NCBI RefSeq assembly: GCF_030704535.1
Contig: NC_081807.1
Location: forward strand, 4,133,001-4,197,000
Source of the DNA: Vitis vinifera
Taxonomy: Eukaryota > Streptophyta > Magnoliopsida > Vitales > Vitaceae
Direction: 5' to 3'
Length of the DNA: 64,000 nt
Of this stretch, positions 28,241 to 38,928 are shown in pieces. Both the position numbers and the translations under genes were made by a program. A model generated the notes under the pieces. It had not been told where the DNA came from and ran no database searches. It worked only from the letters and a program-made list of their open reading frames with translations. Numbering within the stretch: the stretch's first letter is position 1; each line of letters begins with the position of its first letter.

Positions 28241-29460
28241 TTTGTTCATAGTTTTGAGAACTGAGTTACTATTTCTGTTCTGTTTTGTTTGGTTGAAAGG
28301 AAAGAAAATTCTAAGATTTTGTACCATCTTTTTGGGGTTTGGGTTTCTTCAAAGTTCAATCTTCCTTGCAGAAAAATGGATGGTAGGAAAAGATTAATTA
28401 AGGTTAGACTAAAGTGATCTTGGAATCTGGAAGATGAAGCAATACAAGAATGTTTGCAGAAGAACATTTCCCATGCCACCAACATTCAAAAACCAGATGT
28501 TACTGAGGCACCATCATCAATTTTTGCCAAAAACAAATTACCCCATTTTATAAGGAACAGGATTTCATTCTTCTGGTTCAGATTTGTTCTTTGTCCATTG
28601 TCAAATGTCAATGGTAAGGTTCATCAGCTATCAAGACAGACTATTCTTTCTTATTCAATCATGCTCTGCAACTTTTTGGACATGATAGAAGCATGGAATA
28701 TGGCTAAGATATGCAGAACATACTGCCTACTGCCTTCTTTTACACATACATTGGATGAGAACTGAAAAGCATATAATTCTAAGAACAGATAAAAAAAGTT
28801 TGCAGTAAACTACTAATGATTTGAAGATCAATTTTTTAGCAGATTGGAATCTTACTAGACCTGCAATCTGGGCTGGTTAAAAAGCCATCTATCAATATGT
28901 TAATTCTTTTGGTTTCAAGTTGATATTTTTCTAACTCAAGTTCAATCCTAATCCTTATAGGAAGCCGATCGGTCCTGGTCATGTTGCAGCCCTAGATCTT
29001 ACAACATCAAGTAGAAGGTAAAAAGCACATTCAATGATGTATCGGTATTTCTCTTGTCAATTCATCAGTCTCCATGACCGGAGAAATGCTTTGGCCTGCA
29101 TGGCATGCATCATGCCAGGTGAGAAAAAGAATGTGAATGTCTCTCTACAGTATTTGATTCACTGAATGCTCCCCAAGGTCTGTGTCACTTTACATTTTTT
29201 ACATTGATAACGTCTTGGTCCGATTACAGTGCCCCTAGAATTGTTTAAACATCTCAAAACCAGCACCATAATCCCTTGGTTTAGGACACAAGCTTTTAAA
29301 ATGCTTTTTTCAATGGTTACTTTTGAAAAAACACACTGATTTTAAGAAGTGATTCTTGAAAATTTGTCATACACCTAGTTTTTTTTAGGTGTAATTTTCC
29401 AACTCTCTCGAAATAACTCCCAAACGGGGCCTCGACTGAAGAAATTATCATTTTTCCAAT
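28241..29460 (+). repeat. Serially duplicated non-coding module, unit 1
   Basis: This non-coding stretch directly follows globin 2 and recurs downstream. Landmarks shared with unit 2 include GTTCATAGTTTTGAGAA, CAGAAAAATGGATGGTA, GTTAGACT, CAATCATGCT, GCAACTTTTTGGACATGATA, CTCCCCAAGGTCT and GAATTGTTTAAACATCTCAA. Unit 1 has no MITE or LTR insertion at the sites where unit 2 does, so it acts as a paralogous empty site (GTTAGACTAAAGTG at about 28403-28416). I see no conserved protein in it. Confidence 0.7.
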
Positions 29461-29616
29461 GATTGTTCATAGTTTTGAGAAGAGGGTTACTATTTCTGTT
29501 GTGTTTTGTTTGGTTGGAAGGAAAGAAAGTTTTAAGATTTTGTTCCATCTTTTTGGGGATTCTTCGAGCTTCTAGGCAGAAAAATGGATGGTAAGGAGAA
29601 AATTAAGGGTTAGACT

Positions 29617-29831
29617 GGTGTTTGTTTTTTGGCTGAATAGAAAAAGCCAAATATTTTGGCTTTTTCTATTCAGCTAAAAGTAACATATTGACATCATCCA
29701 ATATAACTAAAATGAACTTGTTATCAATAAGTTCAATTTAATTATATTGAATAATGTCAACAGATTACTTTTAGCTGAATAGAAAAAGCTAAAATATTTG
29801 GCTTTTTCTATTCAGTCAAAAAACAAACACC
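29617..29831. mobile_element. MITE family A, copy 1 (215 bp)
   Basis: The ends are near-perfect inverted repeats: GGTGTTTGTTTTTTGGCTGA on the left and its complement with one mismatch on the right. Each arm is itself a palindrome (GAATAGAAAAAGCC and GGCTTTTTCTATTC around an AT-rich centre). It is flanked by the 3-bp direct repeat ACT (29614-29616 and 29832-29834). Unit 1 of the surrounding module contains the uninterrupted site GTTAGACTAAAGTG, which supports ACT as a real target duplication. A 3-bp duplication fits the PIF/Harbinger or CACTA groups; the superfamily is not settled. Confidence 0.85.
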
Positions 29832-29839
29832 ACTAAGTG

Positions 29840-30230
29840 GATGTTTGATAAAATTTACTTAACAACTTAATAACTTAATAACTTAATTTAAATCATTAAG
29901 TAAGTATGTTTTATAAAATAATTTAATGGTGTAACTTAAAATCAAAAACAATTTTAAGGATTAAGTAAAAATAATTAATTTATTCTTAAGTTTACATCTT
30001 TATTTTATTTTTTTATTCCTATTTGTCCAAATTGCCTTCACGACCTCCACTGTTACTCCATCTTCTTTGCCCTAATTGATTTAGAATAAGTTTTAAGATA
30101 ATTTTATCAAACAACCTTAATATTTAAAGTAAGAATTAAATAATGAATTTTAACTTAACAACTTAAATATAATTTAATTTAAAATTAATTTAAGTCATTA
30201 AGTAATAAATATTAAGTTTTACCAAACATC
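29840..30230. mobile_element. MITE family B, copy 1 (about 390 bp)
   Basis: The left end GATGTTTGATAAAATTTACT and the right end TTTTACCAAACATC form imperfect inverted repeats, with TTAAGT/ACTTAA-rich subterminal DNA. It begins a few bases after family A copy 1. The inverted similarity may extend outwards (CACTAAGTG at the left, CTAAGTG at the right), so exact ends are uncertain. It has no coding capacity. Confidence 0.65.
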
Positions 30231-30238
30231 TTCTAAGT

Positions 30239-30880
30239 GAGTGTTTAGTAAACTAACTTAATAACTTAATTTAAGTTATTAAATAAATTAAATATGTTTA
30301 GTAAAATTACTTAATAAGATGACTTAAAGTCGAAAACAATTTTAAGTAATAAATAAAAACAATTAACTTATTCTTAAGTGTACATCTTTATTTTACCTTT
30401 TCATCCTCATTTGTCCTACTTACCTTCACAATCCCCTTTGTTATTTTACGACTTCCACTGCTACTCAACTTCTTTTATCCTAATTATAATTTATGAGGAT
30501 AAATATGTCAATTTGATTAATAAAAATAAGTTATAAGTTAATTTTATTAAGCAACCTTAATATGTGAAGTAAGAATTAAGTAATAAATTTTAAGTCAACA
30601 ATTTATAGTGTTTTTTTTTTTATTGAATAGAAAAACTAAAATATTTGATATTTTCTATTAAGCTAAAAATAACTTTTTAATATCAACTAACATAATTAAA
30701 CTGAATTTATTAATAACAAGTTCACTTTAGTTATATTAGTTGATATCAATATATTATTTTTAACTAAATAGAAAAAACCAATTATATTGGTTTTTTCTAT
30801 TTGCCAAAAAAAACATCATTAATTTAATTTAAAGTCAACTTAAATCATTAAATAATAAATATTAAATTTTATCAAATAGC
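30239..30880. mobile_element. MITE family B, copy 2, interrupted by a family A element
   Basis: This is a second copy of the preceding element, in the same orientation. It shares the internal block TTATTCTTAAGT(G/T)TACATCTTTATTTTA, then CTCATTTGTCC and CACTGCTACTC. Its right part (TTTAAGTCAACAATTTAT, then AATTTAATTTAAAGTCAACT, then ATTAAATTTTATCAAATAG) is split by the family A insertion at about 30606-30818. Removing the insertion restores the alignment with copy 1. Confidence 0.65.
30606..30818. mobile_element. MITE family A, copy 2, nested
   Basis: A diverged relative of the 29617-29831 element with the same architecture: GTGTTTTTTTTTTATTGAAT, then AGAAAAACTAAAATATTTGA at the left and AGAAAAAACCAATTATATTG, then TTTTTCTATTTGCCAAAAAA at the right. 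It is inserted inside family B copy 2. A TTA direct repeat (30603-30605 and 30819-30821) flanks these limits, but that requires ends shifted by one base relative to copy 1, so the target duplication is tentative. Confidence 0.65.
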
Positions 30881-33154
30881 CGGCGATGTTGGAACCTGGA
30901 AGTTGAAGCCATACAAGAATGTTAGCTGAATAACATTTCCCATTTGAATAACATTCAAAAATCAGATGTTGTAGAGGCATTATCATTAATTTTTGCCTAA
31001 AACAGATAACCCCATTTTGTAAGTGTATAAATTAAGAAGATTTTTATTTCTTGCAAAACAAACAAGATTTCATCTCTTCTAGTTCAGATTTGTTCTTTGT
31101 CCATTGGCCATACTAAGGTTCATTAGCTATGAAAAAAGCCTATTTTTTCTTATTCAATCATGCTTTGCAACTTTTTGGACATGATAAAAGCATTGAATAG
31201 AATTAAGATATCTAGACCCTACTACCTTCTTTTACACATATAGTAACGATTTGCATCCAATCATGTAGATATTGTTCACTTTTGACCTAAAAGGACTCTC
31301 ACTACTTTAAAATGCATTTATATAATTAAAATGAGTTCATACTTGTATAACATCAAGAACTTTCTCCACTATCCAGTATGAGATATCACACATACATAAG
31401 ATGACAACCGAAAACCAAGCGGTTCTAAAAACTTGAAAATTAAAAATAAGAAATTTCATTAAATTATTAATGGTTTAGAGATTTTTTTTTTCTTTTTATG
31501 ATAATTCTTCAAATCTAACTTTCAAGAATTTACAGGTGAAGGTAAAGAAAGAAAAAAGAAAATTTCTGCATATAGATGAAATGCACATTTGTTCCAGAGG
31601 TTCATTAAAATGTTGTATAATTCATTTCTCCAATATGGGCCGCAAACTCTAAATTTTTTAAAGTTGAGAGTTCATGTAGTATCATAGTGAATCATGATAA
31701 TTGATAACCTTACGTTATGATTTACTATAGATTATGTCATTTGTGTAATATTTTAAATATTAAAAAGGTTAAAAACACTTCCTAAAATAACTGTAAAACG
31801 TATTCCAAATGCTAAATGTAATGATTTATTAAAACTTTTAAACTTTTATATGTGAGACTATTTTATTGACTAAGAATGGTCCAAAACCCTAATAAAGAAT
31901 AAGGCATGGTAGAGGGAGAATTCAACTGGCTTTTTACCGATCTCTCCAACAAATAAAGAAATTCAACCCTTCCATGTTGAGCAAGAAAAAGGATCATCTA
32001 GACAATTCAATAAAGACTGTATCGTACTATCTTCTAATTGAATAAGTGACTTGCATACTATATGCAACTCCTAATGTACTCAAGTCATATATAATATAAG
32101 AGTATGATATGTACATACTCAAATAACCAATTAATGCATATAAAATAATAAATGAGAAACTAAGAAGCGTGAATAAATATAATTTCTAAATGAATTTTAA
32201 CTTGTTATATTATGTCATGTTTTGTAGGATTCAATCCCAACAAAGACAAGTAAAATATAAAAATGAACTCGTTTTTTTTTTTTTAAATGAGTTTATAATA
32301 AAAAAAAAATGAAGTCCTTTTTTAAGAAGAGTTCAATATAAAAACTATTAAGAAAAAAAAAAAAGGAAACTCATCTTTTAGAAAGAAAAATTTAATAAAA
32401 AAAGTGAACTCATTTTTTCAAAAGACAAGTTCATTGTAAAATGTAAATTCTTCTTTTAAAAAAACAAATTTAATATACAAATAAAAGAAGTGGTCAAAAG
32501 AATCGTATATTTATATTTATTTTTAAAAAAATGATATTTTAATAATAGTTTTTAAAAGAACTTTTTAAAAAAATAAATAAATAAATAATCCATACATCAT
32601 GCCGTGTGACAAAAAGAAAGTGAATGTCTTTCTGCAATATCATTGATTCATTGAATGCTCCCCAAGGTCTCTGTGACTTCACATTTTCTAATTGAAAACG
32701 TCTTGGTCCAATTACAGTGCCCTTAGAATTGTTTAAACATCTCAAAACCAACACCATAATCCCTTAGTTTAGGACCCAAGCTTTTCCACTTGGACCCAAC
32801 CTAAGCCTGTCCACTAGGACCCAACCCAATCCAACAACAAAAATCAGCTGATGAGGTTGAGAATTTGAACACACCATCACTACTTCAATTTTAGGACGAG
32901 CCTTTCTCTTAATCTTTCCATCTTTTTCTTTGATTTGTTTGTTTTTGTACTTTGCTTGGTATAAAATCATGGGACACGTACAATTGTGTTTTTGGCCTAG
33001 TTGGGCCCAAAAATTAAGGTTTGTTCCATATAACTTACATAATTGATGGAAATGATATATGATATCAAAAGACCAAAATACTCATTAACCTTTCACATAA
33101 GTTTTTTTGGTATTTATTGCACAACTATTCATGTAACCATAATAATTCTATTTT

Positions 33155-33456
33155 TGTTGTAAAATAAGGACAAATACAATGCAAATCAAAGTAGTAGAGA
33201 TGAAATATATCTTACTTTGATATATAATAGGGAAGAAGAAATCAAATAAGAGAGTTGAGAAAATGAAAGAAGGAAAGAGAGAGAGAGAGAATGAGAGGAA
33301 GAGAATTTTTTTCTTTTTCTCAGGATGCTCTTACATGGAGTGTAAGAAGTCTTTTATAGGCTTCATAATATGAACTCCCATTACTCATCTTAAAGATGAG
33401 TAAATGGAGTTCATAAATGACCATCAATGTGGTCACTCACCACTTCATTTACAATA
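33155..33456 (-). repeat. 3' LTR of the copia element (302 bp)
   Basis: This is the downstream LTR in element orientation. It differs from the other LTR by about 13 substitutions, a longer GA run near 33275-33290 and one extra A. Its last base pair toward the interior is TA instead of the usual CA. Confidence 0.9.
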
Positions 33457-33468
33457 CTCCCCCTTGGA
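33457..33468 (-). other. Polypurine tract of the copia element
   Basis: On the minus strand the sequence just inside the 3' LTR reads CCAAGGGGGAG. This purine-rich stretch is in the right place to prime plus-strand DNA synthesis. Confidence 0.75.
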
Positions 33469-33655
33469 TGATCACCATATTAAAAGAATATGCCTCATTA
33501 AAACCTTGCTAGTAAAAAACTCTATAGGAAAAACCTAGTAAAGGAAAAAGAGTACAATATTCTTTTCTTGGTATATTAGGACTGTCTCGTTAAAAACCTT
33601 TCTAGTAAAACCCAGTAGGATAAAACCTGGACGAAGGAAAAAAGAGTACAGTACA

Positions 33656-35074
33656 CTAACACCCTTTTACAAGCATACTCTCCCTCATGTCGATATCCTT
33701 GAGTTGACGCATTCCAATCCTATGTATTAACTTCTTGAATGTTGAGGTTGGCAATGATTTTGTGAATAAATATGTTAGATTATCACTTGAGCGTATTTGT
33801 TGCACATCAATTTCACCACTTTTCTGGAATTCATGTGTATAAAAGAATTTTGGTGAAATGTGTTTAGTTCTATCTCCTTTAATATAACCCTCTATTATTT
33901 GTGCAATGCATGTAACATTATCTTCAAATAATATTGTCGGGTTACCTTTGATAGAGGAGAATCCACATGATTCCCGAATATGCTGGATCATATATCTTAG
34001 TCATATACATTCACGACTTGTTTCATGAATTGCCAGTATTTCTTAATGATTTAATGATGTGGTCACCATTGTTTGTTTGACAGATCTCCATGAAATAGCA
34101 GTACCATTGCAATTAAACACATACCCTATTTGTGACCTACCCTTATGTGGATCTGAAAGATATCTTGTATCTGCATATCCAAACAATTGTTGCTTTAATT
34201 CCCTTGAGTAAAATAAACCTATATCAATAGTTCCGTGAAGATAACATAATATATGTTTGATACCATTCCAATGTCTTCGAGTTGGAGCAGAACTGTATCT
34301 TGCTAATAAATTGATAGAAAAAACAATGTTTGGACGTGTACAATTGGTAAGATACATAAGTGCACCAATAGCACTAAGATATGATACTTCAGGACCAAGT
34401 AACTCTTCATTTTTTTCGTAAGAATGAAATGAGTTCTTTGTCACATCAAGTGATCGGACAACCATTGGAGAACTTAAAGGATGCGCTTTATCCATATAAA
34501 AACTCTTCAAAACTTTCTTAATGTATGTTGATTGTTGTACTAAAACTCCATTTGGAAAATGCTCGATCTGCAGGCCGAGACAAAATTTTGTTTTTCCAAG
34601 ATCTTTCATCTCAAATTCCTTTTTCAAGTAATTTGTTGTTCTTGTGAGCTCTTCAGGAGTTCCAACAAGATTTAAGTCATCAACATACACTACAATAATT
34701 GCAAATGCTGTTTCTGATTTCTTAATGAAGATGCATGAGCATATAGGGTTATTCACATACCCTTCTTTTAGCAAATATTTGCTAAGGCGATTGTACCACA
34801 TGCGTCTAAATTGCTTTAATCCATATAAGGATCGTTGTAACTTGATTGAGTACATGCTATGAGGCTTTGTACTATTTGCTCCAGACAATTTAAATCCTTC
34901 AGGGATTTTCATGTATATATCATTATCCATGGATCCGTATAAATATGTTGTAATAACATCCATGAGATGCATATCCAGTCCTTCTGAGATTGCCAAACTA
35001 ATTAAGAAACAAAATGTGATTGCGTCCATGACGGGAGAATATGTTTCCTCGTAGTCAATACCAGGTCTCTGCAA
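33656..35074 (-). pseudogene. Copia reverse transcriptase and RNase H remnant
   Basis: A 343-residue open frame (35074-34043, minus) covers the reverse transcriptase. It has the family's first aspartate motif region, the RRSLYGLKQ-like block (here QRSLYGLKQFRRMWYNRL) and the catalytic YVDD at 34676-34687. The frame ends early near the RNase H domain, whose rest lies in a separate frame at 33991-33656 with the KHI (histidine-containing) C-terminal block. The ADIRYLS-type motif is changed (ADTRYLSDP). The polymerase is inactivated by a stop or shift between the two parts. Confidence 0.85.
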
Positions 35075-36931
35075 GAAACCTTGTGCTACTAATCGCGCTT
35101 TATATCTTATGATCTCATTATTCTCATTGCGTTTTCGTACAAATACTCATTTGTACCCAACAGGTTTTACATCTTCAGGTGTTTGAACTACAGGTCTAAA
35201 AACCTCTCGTTTTGTTAATGAGTTTAACTCTGCCTATATAGTTTCTTTCCATTTTGGCCAATCATTTCTATGTCGACATTCTTCCACATTTCGTGGTTCG
35301 GGATCTTCATCATTTCTTATGACTTCAGAGGCCACTTGGAAAGCAAAAATATTGTTAATAACAATATTATTTCGATCCCATTTTTCTCCCATGTGTACAT
35401 AACTTACTGATATCTCACAATTTTCAGGTACCTATGCCTCTTCAGGGGCTTTTCATTCAATATGTAACTCTTCATGGGCTTCTTGTTCAATATGTGCCTC
35501 TTTAGGGGCTTTCTGCATTATTTGTGTCTCTTCTAGGGCTATAGATTTATCAATTTTAAATTGATCAGTCATTTTGATGGCTTCTTCAAGAGTGCCAAGT
35601 TTTTCTTGGGTTCTCCTCTTCCGAGGAGTTACATCATTTGAGCCGACAGGTCTACCACGCTTCAGGTGTATCTTAAATTCATTTGTTAACTGTCCTACAG
35701 GGACATCAATCTGTGCTGGAATATTTGTAGCCGGGATATGTGACTTTGTCACTTTCTTTGTATCAATGAATGCATCTGGTAATTGATTTGTAAGATTTTA
35801 CAAATGAATGATCCTTTGAACTTTTAGTTCACATTGATTTGTATGAGGATTAAGATGGGTCATAGTAGATGCCTTCCAACTAATTTCTCGTCGTTCTTCA
35901 GGAATCAACTTTTCTCCCCCTAATGACGGGAAAACACTCTCATTAAAATGACAATCCACAAAGCGGGCTGTAAAAACATCGCCTGTCAAAGGTTCAAGAT
36001 ATCTCATGATAGATGGAGAATCAAAACCTACATAAATCCCAAGTCTTCATTAGGGACCCATTTTAATGCATTGTGTAGGTGCAATTGGTACATATACTGC
36101 ACAACCAAAGATTCGTAAGTGAGAGATATTTGGTTGTTTTCTAAGCACAAGTTGTGAAGGGGAGTATTCATGGTGAGTTGTAGGTCGAATACGAACTAAA
36201 GTTGTAGCATGCATAATAGCATGTCCTCAGGCGGAAGTAGGTAATTTGGTTTTCATTAGTAATGGTTGAGCTATTAATTGGAGATGTTTGATGAAGGATT
36301 CTGCTAAACCATTTTGGGTATGAGTATGAGCAACATGATGCTCAATATTTATCCCTACTGACATGCAATAGTCAATGAATGTTTGAAAAGTAAATTCGTC
36401 AGCATTATCAAGACGTATTATTTTAATTGGATAATCTGGAAATTGTGCTCGTAATCTGATTATTTGTGCAATGAGTCTAGCAAAGGCAACGTTACATGTA
36501 GAAATGAGACAAACATGTGACCACCTAGTAAAAGTATCTATTAAGATAATAAAATAACGGAATGGTCCACATGGTGGATGGATAGGCCCACATATGTCCC
36601 CATGTATTCTTTCTAAAAAGATCGGTGACTCAGATATGACTTTAGTAAAAGATGGTTTGATAATTAATTTACCTTGTGAGCAGGTAGCACATGAGTATTC
36701 ATTAGGCGAAAGAATCTTCTAGTTCTTTGGTGGATGCCCATGTGAGTGTTCGATTATTCGAAGCATTATTGAAGACCTTGGGTGACCTAGCCCGTCATGC
36801 CAAAGGACAAAAACTTTTGGGTCGTTGAACTTCTGGTTCACGACAACATATGATTCAATAGGCTTTATGGTTGTATGATACAACCTAGAGGAGAAAGTCG
36901 GGGGGTTTTTCCAATATAAGCTTCTGGCCAT
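35075..36931 (-). pseudogene. Copia integrase region, broken
   Basis: Minus-strand fragments in several frames resemble the pre-integrase and integrase core and the linker to the reverse transcriptase. The GLGHPRSSIMLRII block (about 36810-36850) marks the zinc-binding pre-integrase segment. Multiple stops and shifts interrupt the region, so it is a pseudogene. Confidence 0.7.
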
Positions 36932-37301
36932 ATATAATGGAAGTAATGTAAAGATATTTTACATTATCTTCGTTCATAGTTTCAATATGATATCCATTTC
37001 TGCGGATATCTTTAAAACTGAGCAAATTTCTTCTGGATTTGCTAGAATATAAAGCGTCATTTTTATGGAATCTAGTTCCATTTGGCAACGTTATATTTGC
37101 TCTTCTAGAGCCTTCAACTAAGTTTGTAGTACCAGATATGGTACTTATATTAGCTTTTATTAATGTCAATTCGAGGAAATATTTTTTATCTCGAAGAATT
37201 GTGTGCGTGGTCGCACAGTCTGCGAGACATACATTATCCTCATTCATCTTGAGACCAAATAACACATGGATTTCAGATAATAAAAAAAACAAAAAAAACA
37301 A
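36885..37301 (-). pseudogene. Copia protease region
   Basis: This open frame contains DCATTHTILRD, matching the aspartic protease active-site block of copia elements (usually D-S-G/A-x-T). It is separated from gag by a frame change. Serine is replaced by cysteine at the second position of the active-site triad. Confidence 0.7.
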
Positions 37302-37378
37302 GGCATAATGTAAATAACAAAGTAAATCAGATGTAAATATAAAACATAATAATATATTATTTTATATATAAAGTAACA

Positions 37379-38399
37379 TCAATCAATGTTAATTTTCTCA
37401 TCATTTATCAAATGGTTTGTTTTTTCATTGGGACCTCCAAAGAAATTAATGTCATAGTAGGTTAGGTCCAATCCATCACCATCAGTAAAGTTCATCTCTA
37501 TCTTTTTTCCTTTTGCTTTTATTGATGCTTGGTAAAGGTCGACCAAATGTTTGGGCGTACGACAGGTACGCGACCAATGCCCTTTCATACCACATCTATA
37601 ACAGTTATTCTCATGGTTCTTAGGAGGTTTATCATGTAAACGCTTCCCATTTTCTTGTATTGTCTCAATATTGTTCCACTTTTGGTGGTGCAATGAGGCT
37701 TTCATTTTCTGAGAATTATTACTATAAAAACCATGGTATCGGGGATTTCTTCCACAACCACGTCCACGTCCACGTCCACGAGTTTGGGACGATATTGCAT
37801 TCACTTCAGGGAATGGTTTAGATCCAGTTGGACGAGAATGATGATTTCTCATCAAAAGCTCATTATTTTGTTCAGCAACAAGAAGACATGATATTAATTC
37901 AGAATATTTTGTAAATCTACACTCTCGATATTGCTGTTGCAGGAGCACATTCGAGACATGAAACGTAGTAAAAGTTTTCTCTAACATGTCTTCTTCTGTG
38001 ATTTTTTTCTCCACACAGCTTTAATTGAGAGTTGATTTTGAAAAGTGTGGAGTTGTATTCACTAACAGTTTTAAAATCTTGCAACTTTAGGTGCATCCAA
38101 TCATATCGAGCTTTTGCGAGAATCACAGTTTTATGATCGTCATATATTTCCTTCAAATTACTCCATAGAGTAAAAGGGTCATTTACCGTAAGATACTCAT
38201 TTTTTAAACCTTCATGGAGATGATGGCGAAGGAAAATCAATGTTTTTGCGCGATCCTATAAGGATGCTTGATTTCCTTCTTTGATCGTAGCTCCAAGGTT
38301 CATTGCATCAAGATGTATTTTAGCATCAAGGATCCAAAATAGATAGTTCTTTCCCGAAATGTCAAGTGCCACAAATTCGAGTTTTGTGAGATTCGACAT
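37379..38399 (-). pseudogene. Copia gag, with a stop and a frameshift
   Basis: The gag-like reading starts at 38399 on the minus strand and has a TAG stop at 38256-38258. It continues in frame through a UBN2-like capsid segment and then shifts frame near 38006-38017, at a run of seven A on the coding strand. After the shift it carries a CCHC zinc knuckle (CYRCGMKGHWSRTC, about 37560-37605). The arrangement is a standard copia gag that has decayed. Confidence 0.8.
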
Positions 38400-38610
38400 T
38401 GTCAAACAACTTCATATATATGACAAAACAATATTATTAGAATCAATTATAATAAATTGATAGTATTGGTATAACTTTGATTATAAACAAAATCAAATAA
38501 TTTGTTTATAACTTTTAACAATATGTAACAAAATAAATCAACAATAATATAAATATGTTCAATTTTATTCTATATAAATAACTTCAAGTTTAAGATACGA
38601 GAATTACCTT

Positions 38611-38633
38611 CAGAGCAATTCGTGCTGATAACG
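38611..38633 (-). other. Primer-binding-site candidate of the copia element
   Basis: Immediately inside the 5' LTR the minus strand reads CGTTATCAGCACGAATTGC. Its position is right for tRNA priming. I could not assign the tRNA with confidence. Confidence 0.6.
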
Positions 38634-38928
38634 TGTTGTAAAATAAGGACAAATACAATGTAAATCAAAGTGGTAGAGATGAATATATCTTACTTTGATA
38701 TATAATAGGGAAGAAGAAATCAGATAAGAGAGTTGAGAAAATGAAAGAAAGAAAGAGAGAGAATGAGAGGAAGACAATTTCTTTCTTTTTCTTGGGATGC
38801 TCTTACATGGGGTGTAAGAAGCCTTTTTTAGGCTTCATAATATGAACTCCCATTACTCATCTTAAAGATGAGTAAATGGAGTTCATAAATGACCATCAAT
38901 GTGGTCATTCACCACTTCATTTACAACA
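38634..38928 (-). repeat. 5' LTR of the copia element (295 bp)
   Basis: This is the upstream LTR in element orientation, starting TG and ending CA with short terminal inverted repeats (TGTTGTAAA and TTTACAACA). It should hold the element promoter. Confidence 0.92.

Larger units (their letters stand above)
33155..38928 (-). mobile_element. Ty1/copia LTR retrotransposon, complete ends, decayed interior
   Basis: LTRs lie at 33155-33456 and 38634-38928 and start TGTTGTAAAAT. The right copy ends in CA, while the left has TA by a C-to-T change. The 5-bp direct repeat ATTTT flanks the element (33150-33154 and 38929-38933). On the minus strand the order is 5' LTR, primer-binding candidate, gag, protease, integrase, reverse transcriptase, RNase H, polypurine tract and 3' LTR, which is the copia order (integrase before reverse transcriptase). 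By hand I count about 13 substitutions and 2 length differences between the LTRs, about 4%, so the insertion is not very recent. The interior has stops and frameshifts and cannot encode a full polyprotein. Confidence 0.93.
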
